Of a DNA stretch of 64,000 nt, positions 31,447 through 39,546 are shown in pieces. The number at the start of each line of letters is the position of its first letter. Positions within the stretch are counted from its first letter, which is position 1. Source of the DNA: Amycolatopsis vancoresmycina (lineage in GTDB: Bacteria; Actinomycetota; Actinomycetes; Mycobacteriales; Pseudonocardiaceae); contig NZ_JNYY01000032.1 of the NCBI RefSeq assembly GCF_000716785.1, positions 1 through 64,000 of the forward strand, given 5' to 3'. The notes beneath the pieces were generated by a model. That model did not search any database and was not told the origin of the DNA. It worked only from the letters and a program-made list of their open reading frames with translations. A program made the position numbers and the translations under genes.

Positions 31447-33743
31447 GCGGCCCGCACCCGCCCGGCGAGGGCGGCGGCGCCGCGCGCGAGGCGGCTCAGC
31501 CACGGCGGCACCGGACGCCCGGCCGTCACGTACGCCGTCAGCGAGGGCAACGTGACCAGAACCAGCAACGCCAGCAACGGGATCAGCGCGCCGAGCACCC
31601 CGGCGCCGGCGAACGGCGGGATCGCGGTCGCGTCGGCGAGGTTCTTCGCGGCGAGCACGCTCGCCGCGGTGGGGGCCGCGGCCGGCGCCGGACCGGTCGC
31701 CGCCGCCGGCGACCCGGCGGGCAGCGGGTTCGAGACCGGCGTCGCGGTGCCGCCCGTGCCGGTGACACTGGCGGGGGGCGGGTTCTTCGCCTCGTCGCGC
31801 TGCTTGCAGGACTCGGCGGCGGTCCCGGTGCCGACCTTCGCCGTGCGGGCGTCGGCCGTCCCGGCCAGTGCCGGGGTCAGCGGCGCCAGACCGGGGGCCA
31901 GCACGCCCTGACCGCCGTGCCGCGCCATCTTCAGGACGGTCGCGAGTTCGTCCTGCTTGGCCTTCAGCGGCGCGCAGTTCGCGTCGACGAGCGGGTTGAC
32001 CGGCGCGGCCAGGTATTCCGCGAAGGTCAGCGGGTACGCCGCCGGGTCGGTGGCCGTGCCCGGCTGCAGGGTGCCGTCCGGGCCCTCCTTCATGCTGCCG
32101 GCCGCGGCCTGCAGGCTCGCCTCCGTCGGTTCGACGAACGTCCCGCTCGCGTTCGGCAGGGCGACGGGCCGCCAGCCGTAGGCGCGGGCCGTGGCGAGAT
32201 CGGTGACGACCCAGTTCAGGCAGCCGCCGAAGCACGCCGAGCTGGTCCCGGTCATCACGCTGTCGACGGCCTTGCGGACGGCGAGCTGCCCGACCTTGGC
32301 GTCGACGTTGTGCAGCGACTTCTCGCCGGGGTCGAGCGCGCCGAGCTCGGTGACCACCCCCGGTGACTTGCCGGCCCGCTCCTTGCCGTAGATGTCCTCG
32401 CGGTCCTGGAACTTCCACGACGACGGCGCCACCTTCGCCAGCAGGCCGCTGATCGCGGCCGGCACGGTGCCCTTCCCCGCCTCGCCGGTCAGGCCCCAGA
32501 ACAGCGCGGTGGGGTCGGCGCCCGCGCGGACCACCGGGTTCAGGAACTCCGACGGCACCGGCGACGCCTGCACCTTGCCGAGCGCCGGGTTGCGGGCGAC
32601 GAACGCGGAGCCGTCGCGGAAGATGCCCCCGCGGCCGGTCGTGTCGGGGTTCTGGCCGCCGTGGCTGAGCAGTAGCGCCAGCTCGTCGAACGTCATCGAG
32701 AAGCCGTCGGTGACCTGGGAGATCAACGGCGAGCCGTTGTCGTCGGCGTCGGTGGGCGACCAGCCGGTCGCGGCGAGGACGGCGGCGTTCAGCCCGACCG
32801 GGACGTACTCGCGCGACCGCACGGTCTGCGACGCGAGCGCGCTGCCCGAGCCGGTGACCGCGAGGTCGGACGCGCCGGTGTCGAAGGCCTTCAGGCCCGC
32901 GTCCTCGGCCTCGCCGACGATCGTGGCCGGCTGCGAGCCGCCGGTCGGCCCGCACAGCAGCTGGTTCCACGCCACCGCCGTCCGGCCGAAGCGCTCCGGC
33001 ATGCTGGCGTTGAGCGTTTCCGCGCCGATCCCGCCGCAGCCCTTCACCGCGAGCCCCGGCGCGGCCGGCCGGAAGACGCGCGAGGTGTCGAAGACGTCGA
33101 ACGGGGTGCCCGCCGCGTCGGCCCCGACGATCTCGAGGGTCAGCGCGCACGGGTTGTTCTCGTCGCACGAGTACGACCACGACCGCGTGCGGATCTGCCC
33201 GTCGGCCGACACCGCCGGGTTGTCGGCCCACGGGAAGTTGTCGCTCTTGTCGAAGTTCGTGTACTTCGGGTCGAAGCCGACGAACCCGGGCTTCGACTGT
33301 CCACGTGGGACGGTCACGGCGAAGACGACGTCACCGCTGGTCCGGCTGCGGACGCGGGTGACGTTGTGCGCGCCCGAGCGCTGGCCGGTCAGCTCGTCGC
33401 TGAACTCCTCGGAGCAGTAGCCGCGGACGCGCGAGCCGAAGTCGTGGTCGGGCAGCCACTGCACGGCCCCGGTGGCGAAGTCGGGCTTGAGCAGGTTGTC
33501 GGGCAGCTGCGTCGGGCAGACCTTCAGCACCGCGACGCTGCCGGCCGGCAGCCCGGAGACGACGACCTGCAGCGGGTCGCCGTCCTGGACCCGGGACAGG
33601 TCGGCGGGCACCGTCTTCAGGGTGTACGCGGGGGGCGCGGGCGGGGCTTCCTGGGCCAGGGCCGGCGGGACAGCGCTTCCCAGCACCGCCAGTACACCGC
33701 AGGCGACGGCCAGGCCCGCCCGCCTCAGCAGGACGAATGACAC
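31443..33743 (-). CDS. Large exported membrane-anchored PBP-like (PstS-related) protein
   Basis: A 766-residue protein with signal peptide (MSFVLLRRAGLAVACGVLAV to PALAQ) and a single C-terminal membrane helix near 716-738 (GVLGALIPLLALLVLVTLPS) followed by a basic tail. The middle has FGRTAVAWNQLLCGPTGGSQ, SDLAVTGSGSALASQTV and YAYGWRPVALP-like stretches that recall phosphate-type binding proteins, plus several cysteines. It is divergent from pstC and cotranscribed with the sortase-like gene. A surface receptor or accessory protein for phosphate acquisition is inferred; the fold assignment is moderate. Confidence 0.65.
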   Translation of the reverse strand: MSFVLLRRAGLAVACGVLAVLGSAVPPALAQEAPPAPPAYTLKTVPADLSRVQDGDPLQVVVSGLPAGSVAVLKVCPTQLPDNLLKPDFATGAVQWLPDHDFGSRVRGYCSEEFSDELTGQRSGAHNVTRVRSRTSGDVVFAVTVPRGQSKPGFVGFDPKYTNFDKSDNFPWADNPAVSADGQIRTRSWSYSCDENNPCALTLEIVGADAAGTPFDVFDTSRVFRPAAPGLAVKGCGGIGAETLNASMPERFGRTAVAWNQLLCGPTGGSQPATIVGEAEDAGLKAFDTGASDLAVTGSGSALASQTVRSREYVPVGLNAAVLAATGWSPTDADDNGSPLISQVTDGFSMTFDELALLLSHGGQNPDTTGRGGIFRDGSAFVARNPALGKVQASPVPSEFLNPVVRAGADPTALFWGLTGEAGKGTVPAAISGLLAKVAPSSWKFQDREDIYGKERAGKSPGVVTELGALDPGEKSLHNVDAKVGQLAVRKAVDSVMTGTSSACFGGCLNWVVTDLATARAYGWRPVALPNASGTFVEPTEASLQAAAGSMKEGPDGTLQPGTATDPAAYPLTFAEYLAAPVNPLVDANCAPLKAKQDELATVLKMARHGGQGVLAPGLAPLTPALAGTADARTAKVGTGTAAESCKQRDEAKNPPPASVTGTGGTATPVSNPLPAGSPAAATGPAPAAAPTAASVLAAKNLADATAIPPFAGAGVLGALIPLLALLVLVTLPSLTAYVTAGRPVPPWLSRLARGAAALAGRVRAA

Positions 33744-33839
33744 GGAGAACTCCCGGTTTCAGGGCAGGCGAACGGCACGGCGCACGCCGTGCCACCCCAA
33801 CCTCCCCGAGCCGCGCGCCGCCGGGCGAGGGGTCCGCGA

Positions 33840-33861
33840 GGTCATTCACGCACACCCCGTC
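33840..33861 (+). promoter_or_regulatory. Candidate PHO box upstream of pstC
   Basis: GGTCATTCACG (33840-33850) matches the Streptomyces PhoP direct-repeat unit consensus GKTCAYYYRSG at every position. The next unit, around GCACACCCCGT, is a weaker match. It lies 116 bp upstream of the pstC start; TAAATA at 33902-33907 could be a -10. PhoP control is inferred. Confidence 0.45.
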
Positions 33862-33965
33862 GGGCGTTCCCCGCACGTACACCTTCTGCGGGCGGGTGCC
33901 GTAAATACTGGCCGCGGCAGGGGCGCTGCCTCCTGCGCGGAATCCCTCTCCACGAAAGGCCACCT

Positions 33966-34919
33966 GTGTCCGTCGTGCTCCCCCGGGCCGTCGCCGACGT
34001 GCCGTCCCGGGCCGACCGCGTGTTCCGGCGGGTGACCACCGGCGCCGGTCTCGCCATGCTCGCGATCCTGGTCGTGATCGGGTTCTTCCTGGTCTACCGC
34101 TCGGGTCCGGCGTTCGACGCGAGCGGCTTCGGCTTCTTCACCACGGTCAAGTTCGACGCCGCCAACGGCGTGCTCGGCGTGCTGGGCCTGCTCTACGGCA
34201 CGGTGGTGGTGGCGCTGATCGCGATCTGCGTCGCCGTCCCGCTGTCCGTCCTGGCCGCGCTGTTCATCACCGAGTACGCGAGCGGGCGGCTGCGCGGGTT
34301 CCTGACCGGCCTGGTCGACCTCCTGGCCGCCATCCCGAGCCTGCTCTACGGCCTGTGGGGGTTCAGCTTCCTCGGCCCGCAGGTCGTCCCGGTGTCGGCG
34401 TGGCTGACGCACAACTTCGGCTGGTTCCCGCCGTTCGCGCACCAGGACAACACGCTGTTCCTCAACTCGATGTTCATCGCCGGGCTGATCGTGTCGCTGA
34501 TGGTGCTGCCGATCACGACGTCGGTCATCCGCGAGGTGTTCACCCAGACCCCGCCCGGCGAAAAGGAAGCGGCGCTCGCCCTCGGCAGCACCCGGTGGGG
34601 CATGGTGAAGACGGTCGTGCTGCCCTTCGGCCGCGGCGGGATCATCGGCGGCTCGATGCTCGGCCTGGGCCGCGCGCTCGGCGAGACCATCGCGGTTTCC
34701 CTGCTGCTGCCCCAGGTCCCGCAGATCACCACGCACGTCCTGCAGTTCGGCGGCGCGACGATCTCCGGGTTCATCGCGAACAACTCCGGCGCGTCCGGCC
34801 TGGCGCTGAGCGGGCTGATGGCGGCCGGGCTGGTGCTGTTCGGGTTCACCCTGGCCACCAACTTCACCGCGTCGGTGATCATCTCGCGCAGCCGCTCCGG
34901 AGCCGGGGTGGACGCCTGA
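33966..34919 (+). CDS. pstC: Phosphate ABC transporter permease PstC
   Basis: A 317-residue integral membrane protein with about six helices: GLAMLAILVVIGFFLVYRSG, LLAAIPSLLYGLWGFSFLGP, TPPGEKEAALALGSTRWGMV (EAA loop) and MLGLGRALGETIAVSLLLPQ. GTG 33966 is preceded by GAAAGG at 33953-33958. It begins the pstC-pstA-pstB-binding protein operon and is divergent from the PBP-like/sortase-like operon. It forms the phosphate channel with PstA. Confidence 0.93.
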   Translation: MSVVLPRAVADVPSRADRVFRRVTTGAGLAMLAILVVIGFFLVYRSGPAFDASGFGFFTTVKFDAANGVLGVLGLLYGTVVVALIAICVAVPLSVLAALFITEYASGRLRGFLTGLVDLLAAIPSLLYGLWGFSFLGPQVVPVSAWLTHNFGWFPPFAHQDNTLFLNSMFIAGLIVSLMVLPITTSVIREVFTQTPPGEKEAALALGSTRWGMVKTVVLPFGRGGIIGGSMLGLGRALGETIAVSLLLPQVPQITTHVLQFGGATISGFIANNSGASGLALSGLMAAGLVLFGFTLATNFTASVIISRSRSGAGVDA

Positions 34920-36055
34920 TGACCGCCACCCTCCCCCGCCCGGCCGGCACCCGGCCGCGGCCGCTCGTGAAGCGCCGGACGGCGCAGGTCACCCGGGCCG
35001 ACCAGCTGGCCGCGCTCGGCTGCGCGGTGTCGGCGGTGCTGCTGACCTGGTTCGTGCTACACCTGCTGCTGACCTCGCCCGGCTGGCTCGCCGACCTCGC
35101 CGTCGCCTACGGGCTGTACCTCGCGATGCTCTACGTCGTCACCCGCGACCGGCTCGGCAGGCTCGCCGCGGCCGACCGGCTGGTCTCGACCATCGTCGTC
35201 ACCGGCGCCATGGGCCTGCTGGTGCCGCTGCTGTTCCTGCTCGGCTACATCGTCGTGCACGGCGCGCCGTTCCTGCGCTGGGGTTTCTTCGGCCACGACA
35301 TGTCCACGGTCGGCCCGGCCGACCCGGTCACCGCCACCGGCGGCCTGCACGCCGTCGTCGGCACGCTGGAGCAGACCGCGCTGACGCTGGTCCTGGTCGT
35401 GCCGCTCGGGCTGCTCACCGCGATCTTCCTCAACGAGACGCGGTCGAGGTTCCGCCGCCCGGTCCGGATCATGGTCGACGCGATGAGCGGGCTGCCCTCG
35501 ATCGTGGCGGGCCTGTTCGTCTACGCCGCGCTGATCATCCCCGGCATCCAGGCGGGCGTCGGGTTCTTCAGCTACAGCGGGCTGATGGCGACCCTGGCGC
35601 TCACCATGGTCATGCTGCCGACGGTCACCCGCACCATCGACGTCGTGCTGCGGCTGGTGCCGGCCGGGCTGCGCGAAGCGTCACTGGCGCTGGGCGCGAG
35701 CCGCGCGCGGACGGTCTGGTCGGTGGTGCTGCCGACCGCGCGGACCGGCGTCACGACCGCGGTGATCCTCGGCGTCGCCCGGGTCGCGGGCGAAACGGCG
35801 CCGCTGCTGTTCACCTCGTTCGGCGCGGTGTTCCTCAACGCCGACCCGGTCACCGGGCCGCAGGAAAGCCTGCCGCTGTTCGTCTACCGCTACATCAAGG
35901 AGCCGCTGGAAAACGTCCAGCAGCGCGGCTACGTCGGCGCGCTCGTGCTCATCCTGCTCATCTTCACCCTGTTCGCCCTCGCCCGGCTGGCCGGGCGGGA
36001 CCGGTCGAAGCGCCGGACCCGGCGGAGCACGAAACGAACCCAGGAGACCCGGTGA
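34919..36055 (+). CDS. pstA: Phosphate ABC transporter permease PstA
   Basis: A 378-residue permease whose first 90 residues add two or three extra membrane helices (AALGCAVSAVLLTWFVLHLL, LAVAYGLYLAMLYVVTRDRL) before the usual PstA core: GGLHAVVGTLEQTALTLVLV, DAMSGLPSIVAGLFVYAALI and AGLREASLALGASRARTVWS. The ATG overlaps the pstC stop (TGATG), so the two are translationally coupled. The N-terminal extension makes it longer than the roughly 280-300 residues typical of PstA. Confidence 0.92.
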   Translation: MTATLPRPAGTRPRPLVKRRTAQVTRADQLAALGCAVSAVLLTWFVLHLLLTSPGWLADLAVAYGLYLAMLYVVTRDRLGRLAAADRLVSTIVVTGAMGLLVPLLFLLGYIVVHGAPFLRWGFFGHDMSTVGPADPVTATGGLHAVVGTLEQTALTLVLVVPLGLLTAIFLNETRSRFRRPVRIMVDAMSGLPSIVAGLFVYAALIIPGIQAGVGFFSYSGLMATLALTMVMLPTVTRTIDVVLRLVPAGLREASLALGASRARTVWSVVLPTARTGVTTAVILGVARVAGETAPLLFTSFGAVFLNADPVTGPQESLPLFVYRYIKEPLENVQQRGYVGALVLILLIFTLFALARLAGRDRSKRRTRRSTKRTQETR

Positions 36056-36894
36056 CCGACACCACCACTGTGTCCATTCCGGACAGTCCGCCCGCCGTCC
36101 GGCTGACGGGCGGCCCGCCGCCGGGCGCCGCCGAACTGGAGTCGCGCGGCGTCGCGGCGTGGTTCGGCGACCGGCTGGTGCTCGAGGACGTCTCGCTGCG
36201 CATGCCCGCGCGCGAGGTGACCGCGCTGATCGGCCCGTCCGGCTGCGGCAAGTCGACGTTCCTGCGGATCCTCAACCGGATGCACGAACTCGTGCCGTCG
36301 GCGAGCCTGGCGGGCGAGGTCCTGCTCGACGGCACCGACATCTACGCCGACGGCACCCGCGCCCAGCACGTCCGGCTGCGGATCGGGATGGTCTTCCAGA
36401 AACCGAACCCGTTCCCGGCGATGTCCATCCGCGACAACGTGCTCGCCGGGCTCAAGCTGGCCGGCGTCAAGTGCGACGACAAGGCCGCGCTCGTCGAGCA
36501 GAGCCTGCAGCGCGCCGGGCTCTGGCGCGAGGTCCGCGACCGGCTGAACGCACCGGGCGGCGCGCTGTCGGGCGGGCAGCAGCAGCGGCTGTGCATCGCG
36601 CGGTCGCTGGCGGTGCAGCCGAACGTGCTGCTGATGGACGAGCCGTGTTCGGCCCTGGACCCGACGTCGACCCGCCGGATCGAGCAGACGATCGCCGAGA
36701 TCGGCCACGAGGTCACGGTCGTGATCGTCACCCACAACATGCAGCAGGCGCAGCGGGTTTCGGACCACTGCGCGTTCTTCCTCGCCGCGGAGAACGAGCC
36801 GGGCCGGGTGGTCGAGCACGGGCCGACGGCGAAGATCTTCGGCTCGCCGGAGGACGAGCGCACCCACGACTACGTCACCGGGCGGTTCGGGTGA
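36052..36894 (+). CDS. pstB: Phosphate ABC transporter ATPase PstB
   Basis: A 280-residue ATPase: Walker A GPSGCGKST near residue 63, FQKPNPFPAMSI, signature LSGGQQQRLCIARSLAV, Walker B VLLMDEPCSALDP and the switch VTHNMQQAQRVS. It starts at GTG 36052, overlapping the pstA stop (GTGA). All catalytic motifs are intact. It energises phosphate import through PstC and PstA. Confidence 0.95.
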   Translation: MTDTTTVSIPDSPPAVRLTGGPPPGAAELESRGVAAWFGDRLVLEDVSLRMPAREVTALIGPSGCGKSTFLRILNRMHELVPSASLAGEVLLDGTDIYADGTRAQHVRLRIGMVFQKPNPFPAMSIRDNVLAGLKLAGVKCDDKAALVEQSLQRAGLWREVRDRLNAPGGALSGGQQQRLCIARSLAVQPNVLLMDEPCSALDPTSTRRIEQTIAEIGHEVTVVIVTHNMQQAQRVSDHCAFFLAAENEPGRVVEHGPTAKIFGSPEDERTHDYVTGRFG

Positions 36895-38411
36895 CGCGCA
36901 AGGCGGCCGCGCTCGCCGTGACCGTGCTGAGCGTGCTGGTGTTCGCCGCGCCGGAAGCGGTCGCGCTGGACAAGATCACCGGCTCCGGCTCGACCTACGT
37001 CGGCCCGGCCATGGCCGACTGGCAGAACGGCGCGAACTCCCGCGGCATCCCGGTGAACTACGCGACCCGCGGCTCCCCCACCGGCGTCAACCAGTACGGC
37101 GACCGGACGGTCGACTTCGCCGGGACGGAAGCGGAGATCACGTCGCTCATCGCGGCGGGCGGTGGCGGCCAGTCGGCCGAGCAGCGGGGCTACCAGTACG
37201 TCCCGGACGTCGCCGGCGCGGTCGCGGTGATGTACAACGTGACCGACGCGGCGGGCAACAAGGTCGACTACCTGCACCTGACCCGCGAGGTGATCGGCCG
37301 GATCTTCACCCGCGACATCACCCGCTGGAGCGACCCGGCGATCAGCGCCACCAACGGCGGCAAGGCGCTGCCGGACCAGCCGATCACCCTGCTCGGCCGG
37401 ACCGGGCAGTCCGGGACCACGGCGTTGTTCTACGACTTCGTCGCGCACACCGCGCCCGGCCCGTACCAGGCGTTCGTGCGGCGCAACGAAGGCACCGGCA
37501 TCGGCCCGCTGCCCGACGGCGTCCGGCCGATCCAGCTGCCCTACAGCGGTCCCGACGCCGACTTCTACAAGCTGTTCGCCGACTCCGAGCAGATCGCGCA
37601 GGCCGTCGGCAAGGGCAGCGTGCCGTTTTCGATCGGCTACGACGAATTCAGCTACGCGCTGCGGTACAACGCCCCGACGGCGTGGGTCGAGAACCAGGCC
37701 CACCAGTACACGCAGCCGTTCGCGGAGAACATCGCGGCCGCGCTGACGAAGGCGGACCTGCGGCCGGACCTGAGCCAGAAGCTCGACGGCGTCTACGCGA
37801 ACCCGGACCCGAAGACCTACCCGATCTCGGCCTACTCGTACCTGATGATGCCGTGCACGACCGGCCGCGACACCTGCCGCGGCGGCTACGACGCGGCGGG
37901 CAAGACCGACACGATCACCGGGTTCCTGGAGCACATCGCCTGCGACGGCCAGGTGAACATGGCCCGCATCGGGTATTCGCCGCTGCCGCCGAACCTGGCG
38001 CAGGAGATGATGAACGCCAACGCCCGGCTGACCGGCCGCCCGCCGAAGCAGCTCACCGCGGCCAACTGCGCGAACCCGACGTTCCACGGCGGCCTCGGCG
38101 CGGGCGCGGCGAGCCCGCCGGACCCGTTCGAGAAGCTCGGCGGCGTCAAGAAGCTGACCAACCCCGGCGCGCAGGACGGGCCGGGCAAGCCGACCGGGCC
38201 GTCGTCGGCGGCGGGCACCGCGACCGCGACGGCGTCGTCCGGGGAGGACCTGGCCAACGGCGGCTCGAAGAACTGGCGGGACCCCGCGCCGGCGGCCTAC
38301 GACCACGGGACGGACGCCGGGTTCGGCGGCTGGGCGGTGCTGGTGCTGGCGGTGGTCATCGTCGCGCCGCTGGTGGTCCGCGGGGTGGTGCGCCGGTTCC
38401 GGCGCTCGTGA
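36891..38411 (+). CDS. Membrane-anchored phosphate-binding protein (PstS-like)
   Basis: A 506-residue precursor with signal peptide (VTRKAAALAVTVLSVLVFAA to AVA), then ITGSGSTYVGPAMADWQNGA, EVIGRIFTRDITRWSDPAI and LLGRTGQSGTTALFYDF, the PstS signature segments. After a Gly/Pro/Ala/Thr-rich stretch (about 400-470) comes a C-terminal membrane helix, GGWAVLVLAVVIVAPLVV, and a basic tail RGVVRRFRRS. It is anchored by the C-terminus rather than by a lipid. GTG 36891 overlaps the pstB stop, which makes it the fourth operon gene. It is the best candidate for the transporter's receptor. Confidence 0.88.
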   Translation: MTRKAAALAVTVLSVLVFAAPEAVALDKITGSGSTYVGPAMADWQNGANSRGIPVNYATRGSPTGVNQYGDRTVDFAGTEAEITSLIAAGGGGQSAEQRGYQYVPDVAGAVAVMYNVTDAAGNKVDYLHLTREVIGRIFTRDITRWSDPAISATNGGKALPDQPITLLGRTGQSGTTALFYDFVAHTAPGPYQAFVRRNEGTGIGPLPDGVRPIQLPYSGPDADFYKLFADSEQIAQAVGKGSVPFSIGYDEFSYALRYNAPTAWVENQAHQYTQPFAENIAAALTKADLRPDLSQKLDGVYANPDPKTYPISAYSYLMMPCTTGRDTCRGGYDAAGKTDTITGFLEHIACDGQVNMARIGYSPLPPNLAQEMMNANARLTGRPPKQLTAANCANPTFHGGLGAGAASPPDPFEKLGGVKKLTNPGAQDGPGKPTGPSSAAGTATATASSGEDLANGGSKNWRDPAPAAYDHGTDAGFGGWAVLVLAVVIVAPLVVRGVVRRFRRS

Positions 38412-38439
38412 CCCCCGGCCGATACCCTGGTCGGGGCTC

Positions 38440-38479
38440 GTGAGTGGTAAGGCGAGTTCTAACTCCCCTTACCACTCAC
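38440..38479. repeat. Palindromic operon-end element, copy 4
   Basis: GTGAGTGGTAAGGCGAGTT and AACTCCCCTTACCACTCAC flank the loop CT, with one C:C mismatch. It begins 28 bases after the stop of the pst operon (38411), the operon-end position seen for the other copies. Confidence 0.85.
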
Positions 38480-38519
38480 CACAAACCGGGGGACCGAACG
38501 AAGGCGCGGGGGCCGATGA

Positions 38520-38735
38520 GGGAGGGCGATCCGCACATCCAAGGTCCGGCCCGAAAGCGTCACCTGCCTCGCCTGCCGGGAGCACGCCCACCGCGAGTAC
38601 CTGCGCTTCGCCGGGCAGATCGAGCGGCTGGGCCAGGGCCCGATGCCGGGCGTGAACATCACCGGCGCCGAGCTGGCCGAAGCGGCGGGACGGCTCCGTG
38701 ACCTGGCAAGAAGGTTCGCCGGTGAAGACCGCTAG
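38520..38735 (+). CDS. Small CxxC protein with no standard start codon
   Basis: From 38520 to the TAG at 38733-38735 the frame reads SKVRPESVTCLACREHAHRE, YLRFAGQIERLGQGPMPGVN, ITGAELAEAAGRLRDLARRF with strong third-position G/C, so it looks genuinely coding. A TGA at 38517-38519 closes the frame and there is no ATG, GTG or TTG before the conserved part; the first internal GTG is far down at 38651. ATG 38516 in another frame would join it if one G in the G-rich run at 38520-38526 were absent. Either a frameshift, a sequencing error or a rare start is possible. Confidence 0.45.
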   Translation, partial: GRAIRTSKVRPESVTCLACREHAHREYLRFAGQIERLGQGPMPGVNITGAELAEAAGRLRDLARRFAGEDR

Positions 38736-38825
38736 CCGGTGAATTCTTCTTGTTCACCTCGCGTTCATCTCCCGGTCGTCTCATGGGGCATGTTCCCGGT
38801 ACCGCAGCCGACCGGAAGGTGAACG

Positions 38826-39038
38826 ATGAGCACGCTGGACACGATGGCCACCGAGCAGCTCGACACGCACCTCGCCCAGCTCGAGGACCGGCTGGGCCGG
38901 GACTACGCGAACGTCGCCCGCACCCGGCTCCACGCGATGGTCGACCGCGAACGCGCCCGGTTCGCCGGTGCCCGCATCCACGCCTTCGTGCCGATCCTGG
39001 TCGAGCGGGCGGTGCGAGCGGCGCTGACCACGCCCTGA
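38826..39038 (+). CDS. Three-helix-bundle (DUF3562-like) protein
   Basis: A 70-residue protein, MSTLDTMATEQLDTHLAQLE, DRLGRDYANVARTRLHAMVD, FVPILVERAVRAALTTP, which resembles the three-helix-bundle dimerisation family common in actinobacteria. GGAAGGTG lies before ATG 38826. Function is unknown; it follows the CxxC gene after a 90-bp gap and may share its transcript. Confidence 0.7.
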   Translation: MSTLDTMATEQLDTHLAQLEDRLGRDYANVARTRLHAMVDRERARFAGARIHAFVPILVERAVRAALTTP

Positions 39039-39065
39039 CGGCACTTTCCGCCGGTTCTTCCCGCA

Positions 39066-39105
39066 AAAAACGGCCGCGACCGGAACGGTATTCCGGTCGC
39101 GGCCG
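39066..39105 (-). terminator. Intrinsic terminator for the secreted peptide gene
   Basis: CGGCCGCGACCGGAA and its complement form a 15-bp perfect stem with the loop CGGTA (39071-39105). Six A residues at 39065-39070 become a U-tract when read on the minus strand, so it terminates the small gene at 39125-39304. Confidence 0.8.
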
Positions 39106-39124
39106 CAGGGTCGGCGAAAACCCT

Positions 39125-39304
39125 TCAGTTGTAGCCCATTTCGTCCGGCGAAACGCCGTTGTACCCCATCTCATCGGGGGTGCCGGCGAGAACCGCCGTC
39201 GACGCCGCCTGCTCCGCCGTGACGGCGAAAGCAGCGGAAGTGCTCAGGAAACCAGCCGCGAAGAGGGTCAACGCGACCGTCGCGACCACTCGGCGCACCC
39301 GCAT
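39125..39304 (-). CDS. Small secreted peptide with a duplicated C-terminal PDEMGYN motif
   Basis: A 59-residue precursor: signal peptide MRVRRVVATVALTLFAAGFL to SAAFA, then VTAEQAASTAVLAGT and two copies of PDEMGYN (residues 43-49 and 53-59) separated by GVS. The second copy is the exact C-terminus. Four of the seven repeat codons differ only synonymously, so selection seems to hold the peptide, not the DNA. GGAGG precedes the ATG doublet; 39304 is better spaced than 39307. An intrinsic terminator follows. A released or surface signal peptide is possible, but no family is recognised. Confidence 0.7.
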   Translation of the reverse strand: MRVRRVVATVALTLFAAGFLSTSAAFAVTAEQAASTAVLAGTPDEMGYNGVSPDEMGYN

Positions 39305-39546
39305 CATTCCTCCGGTTGTCAATCGGGGTGAAACTGACTTTCGGGCGCTGCGGACGCTCCCAGGCCCGGCGCAACCGGCGGACAACGGACGGTTAAGAAA
39401 CCGCCAACGCCAGGCGGCCATATCGCGCGCTCGCGAATTCACGAACCGGGGTCGAACCGCACGTTTCCGGAAGCCGAACCGCGGGTGGCCGGACGGCGGG
39501 GCCGCTACGCGGAGTACACCTCTTGTTCAGCATTCGTTCGCCTTCT

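Noticed and set aside
5790..38479. Palindrome copies as ends of an insertion sequence or CRISPR repeats
   Set aside because: No transposase or spacers lie between copies and they are kilobases apart.
38440..38701. Small plus-strand frames starting inside palindrome copy 4
   Set aside because: Their starts come from the repeat sequence and their bias is weaker than that of the CxxC frame.
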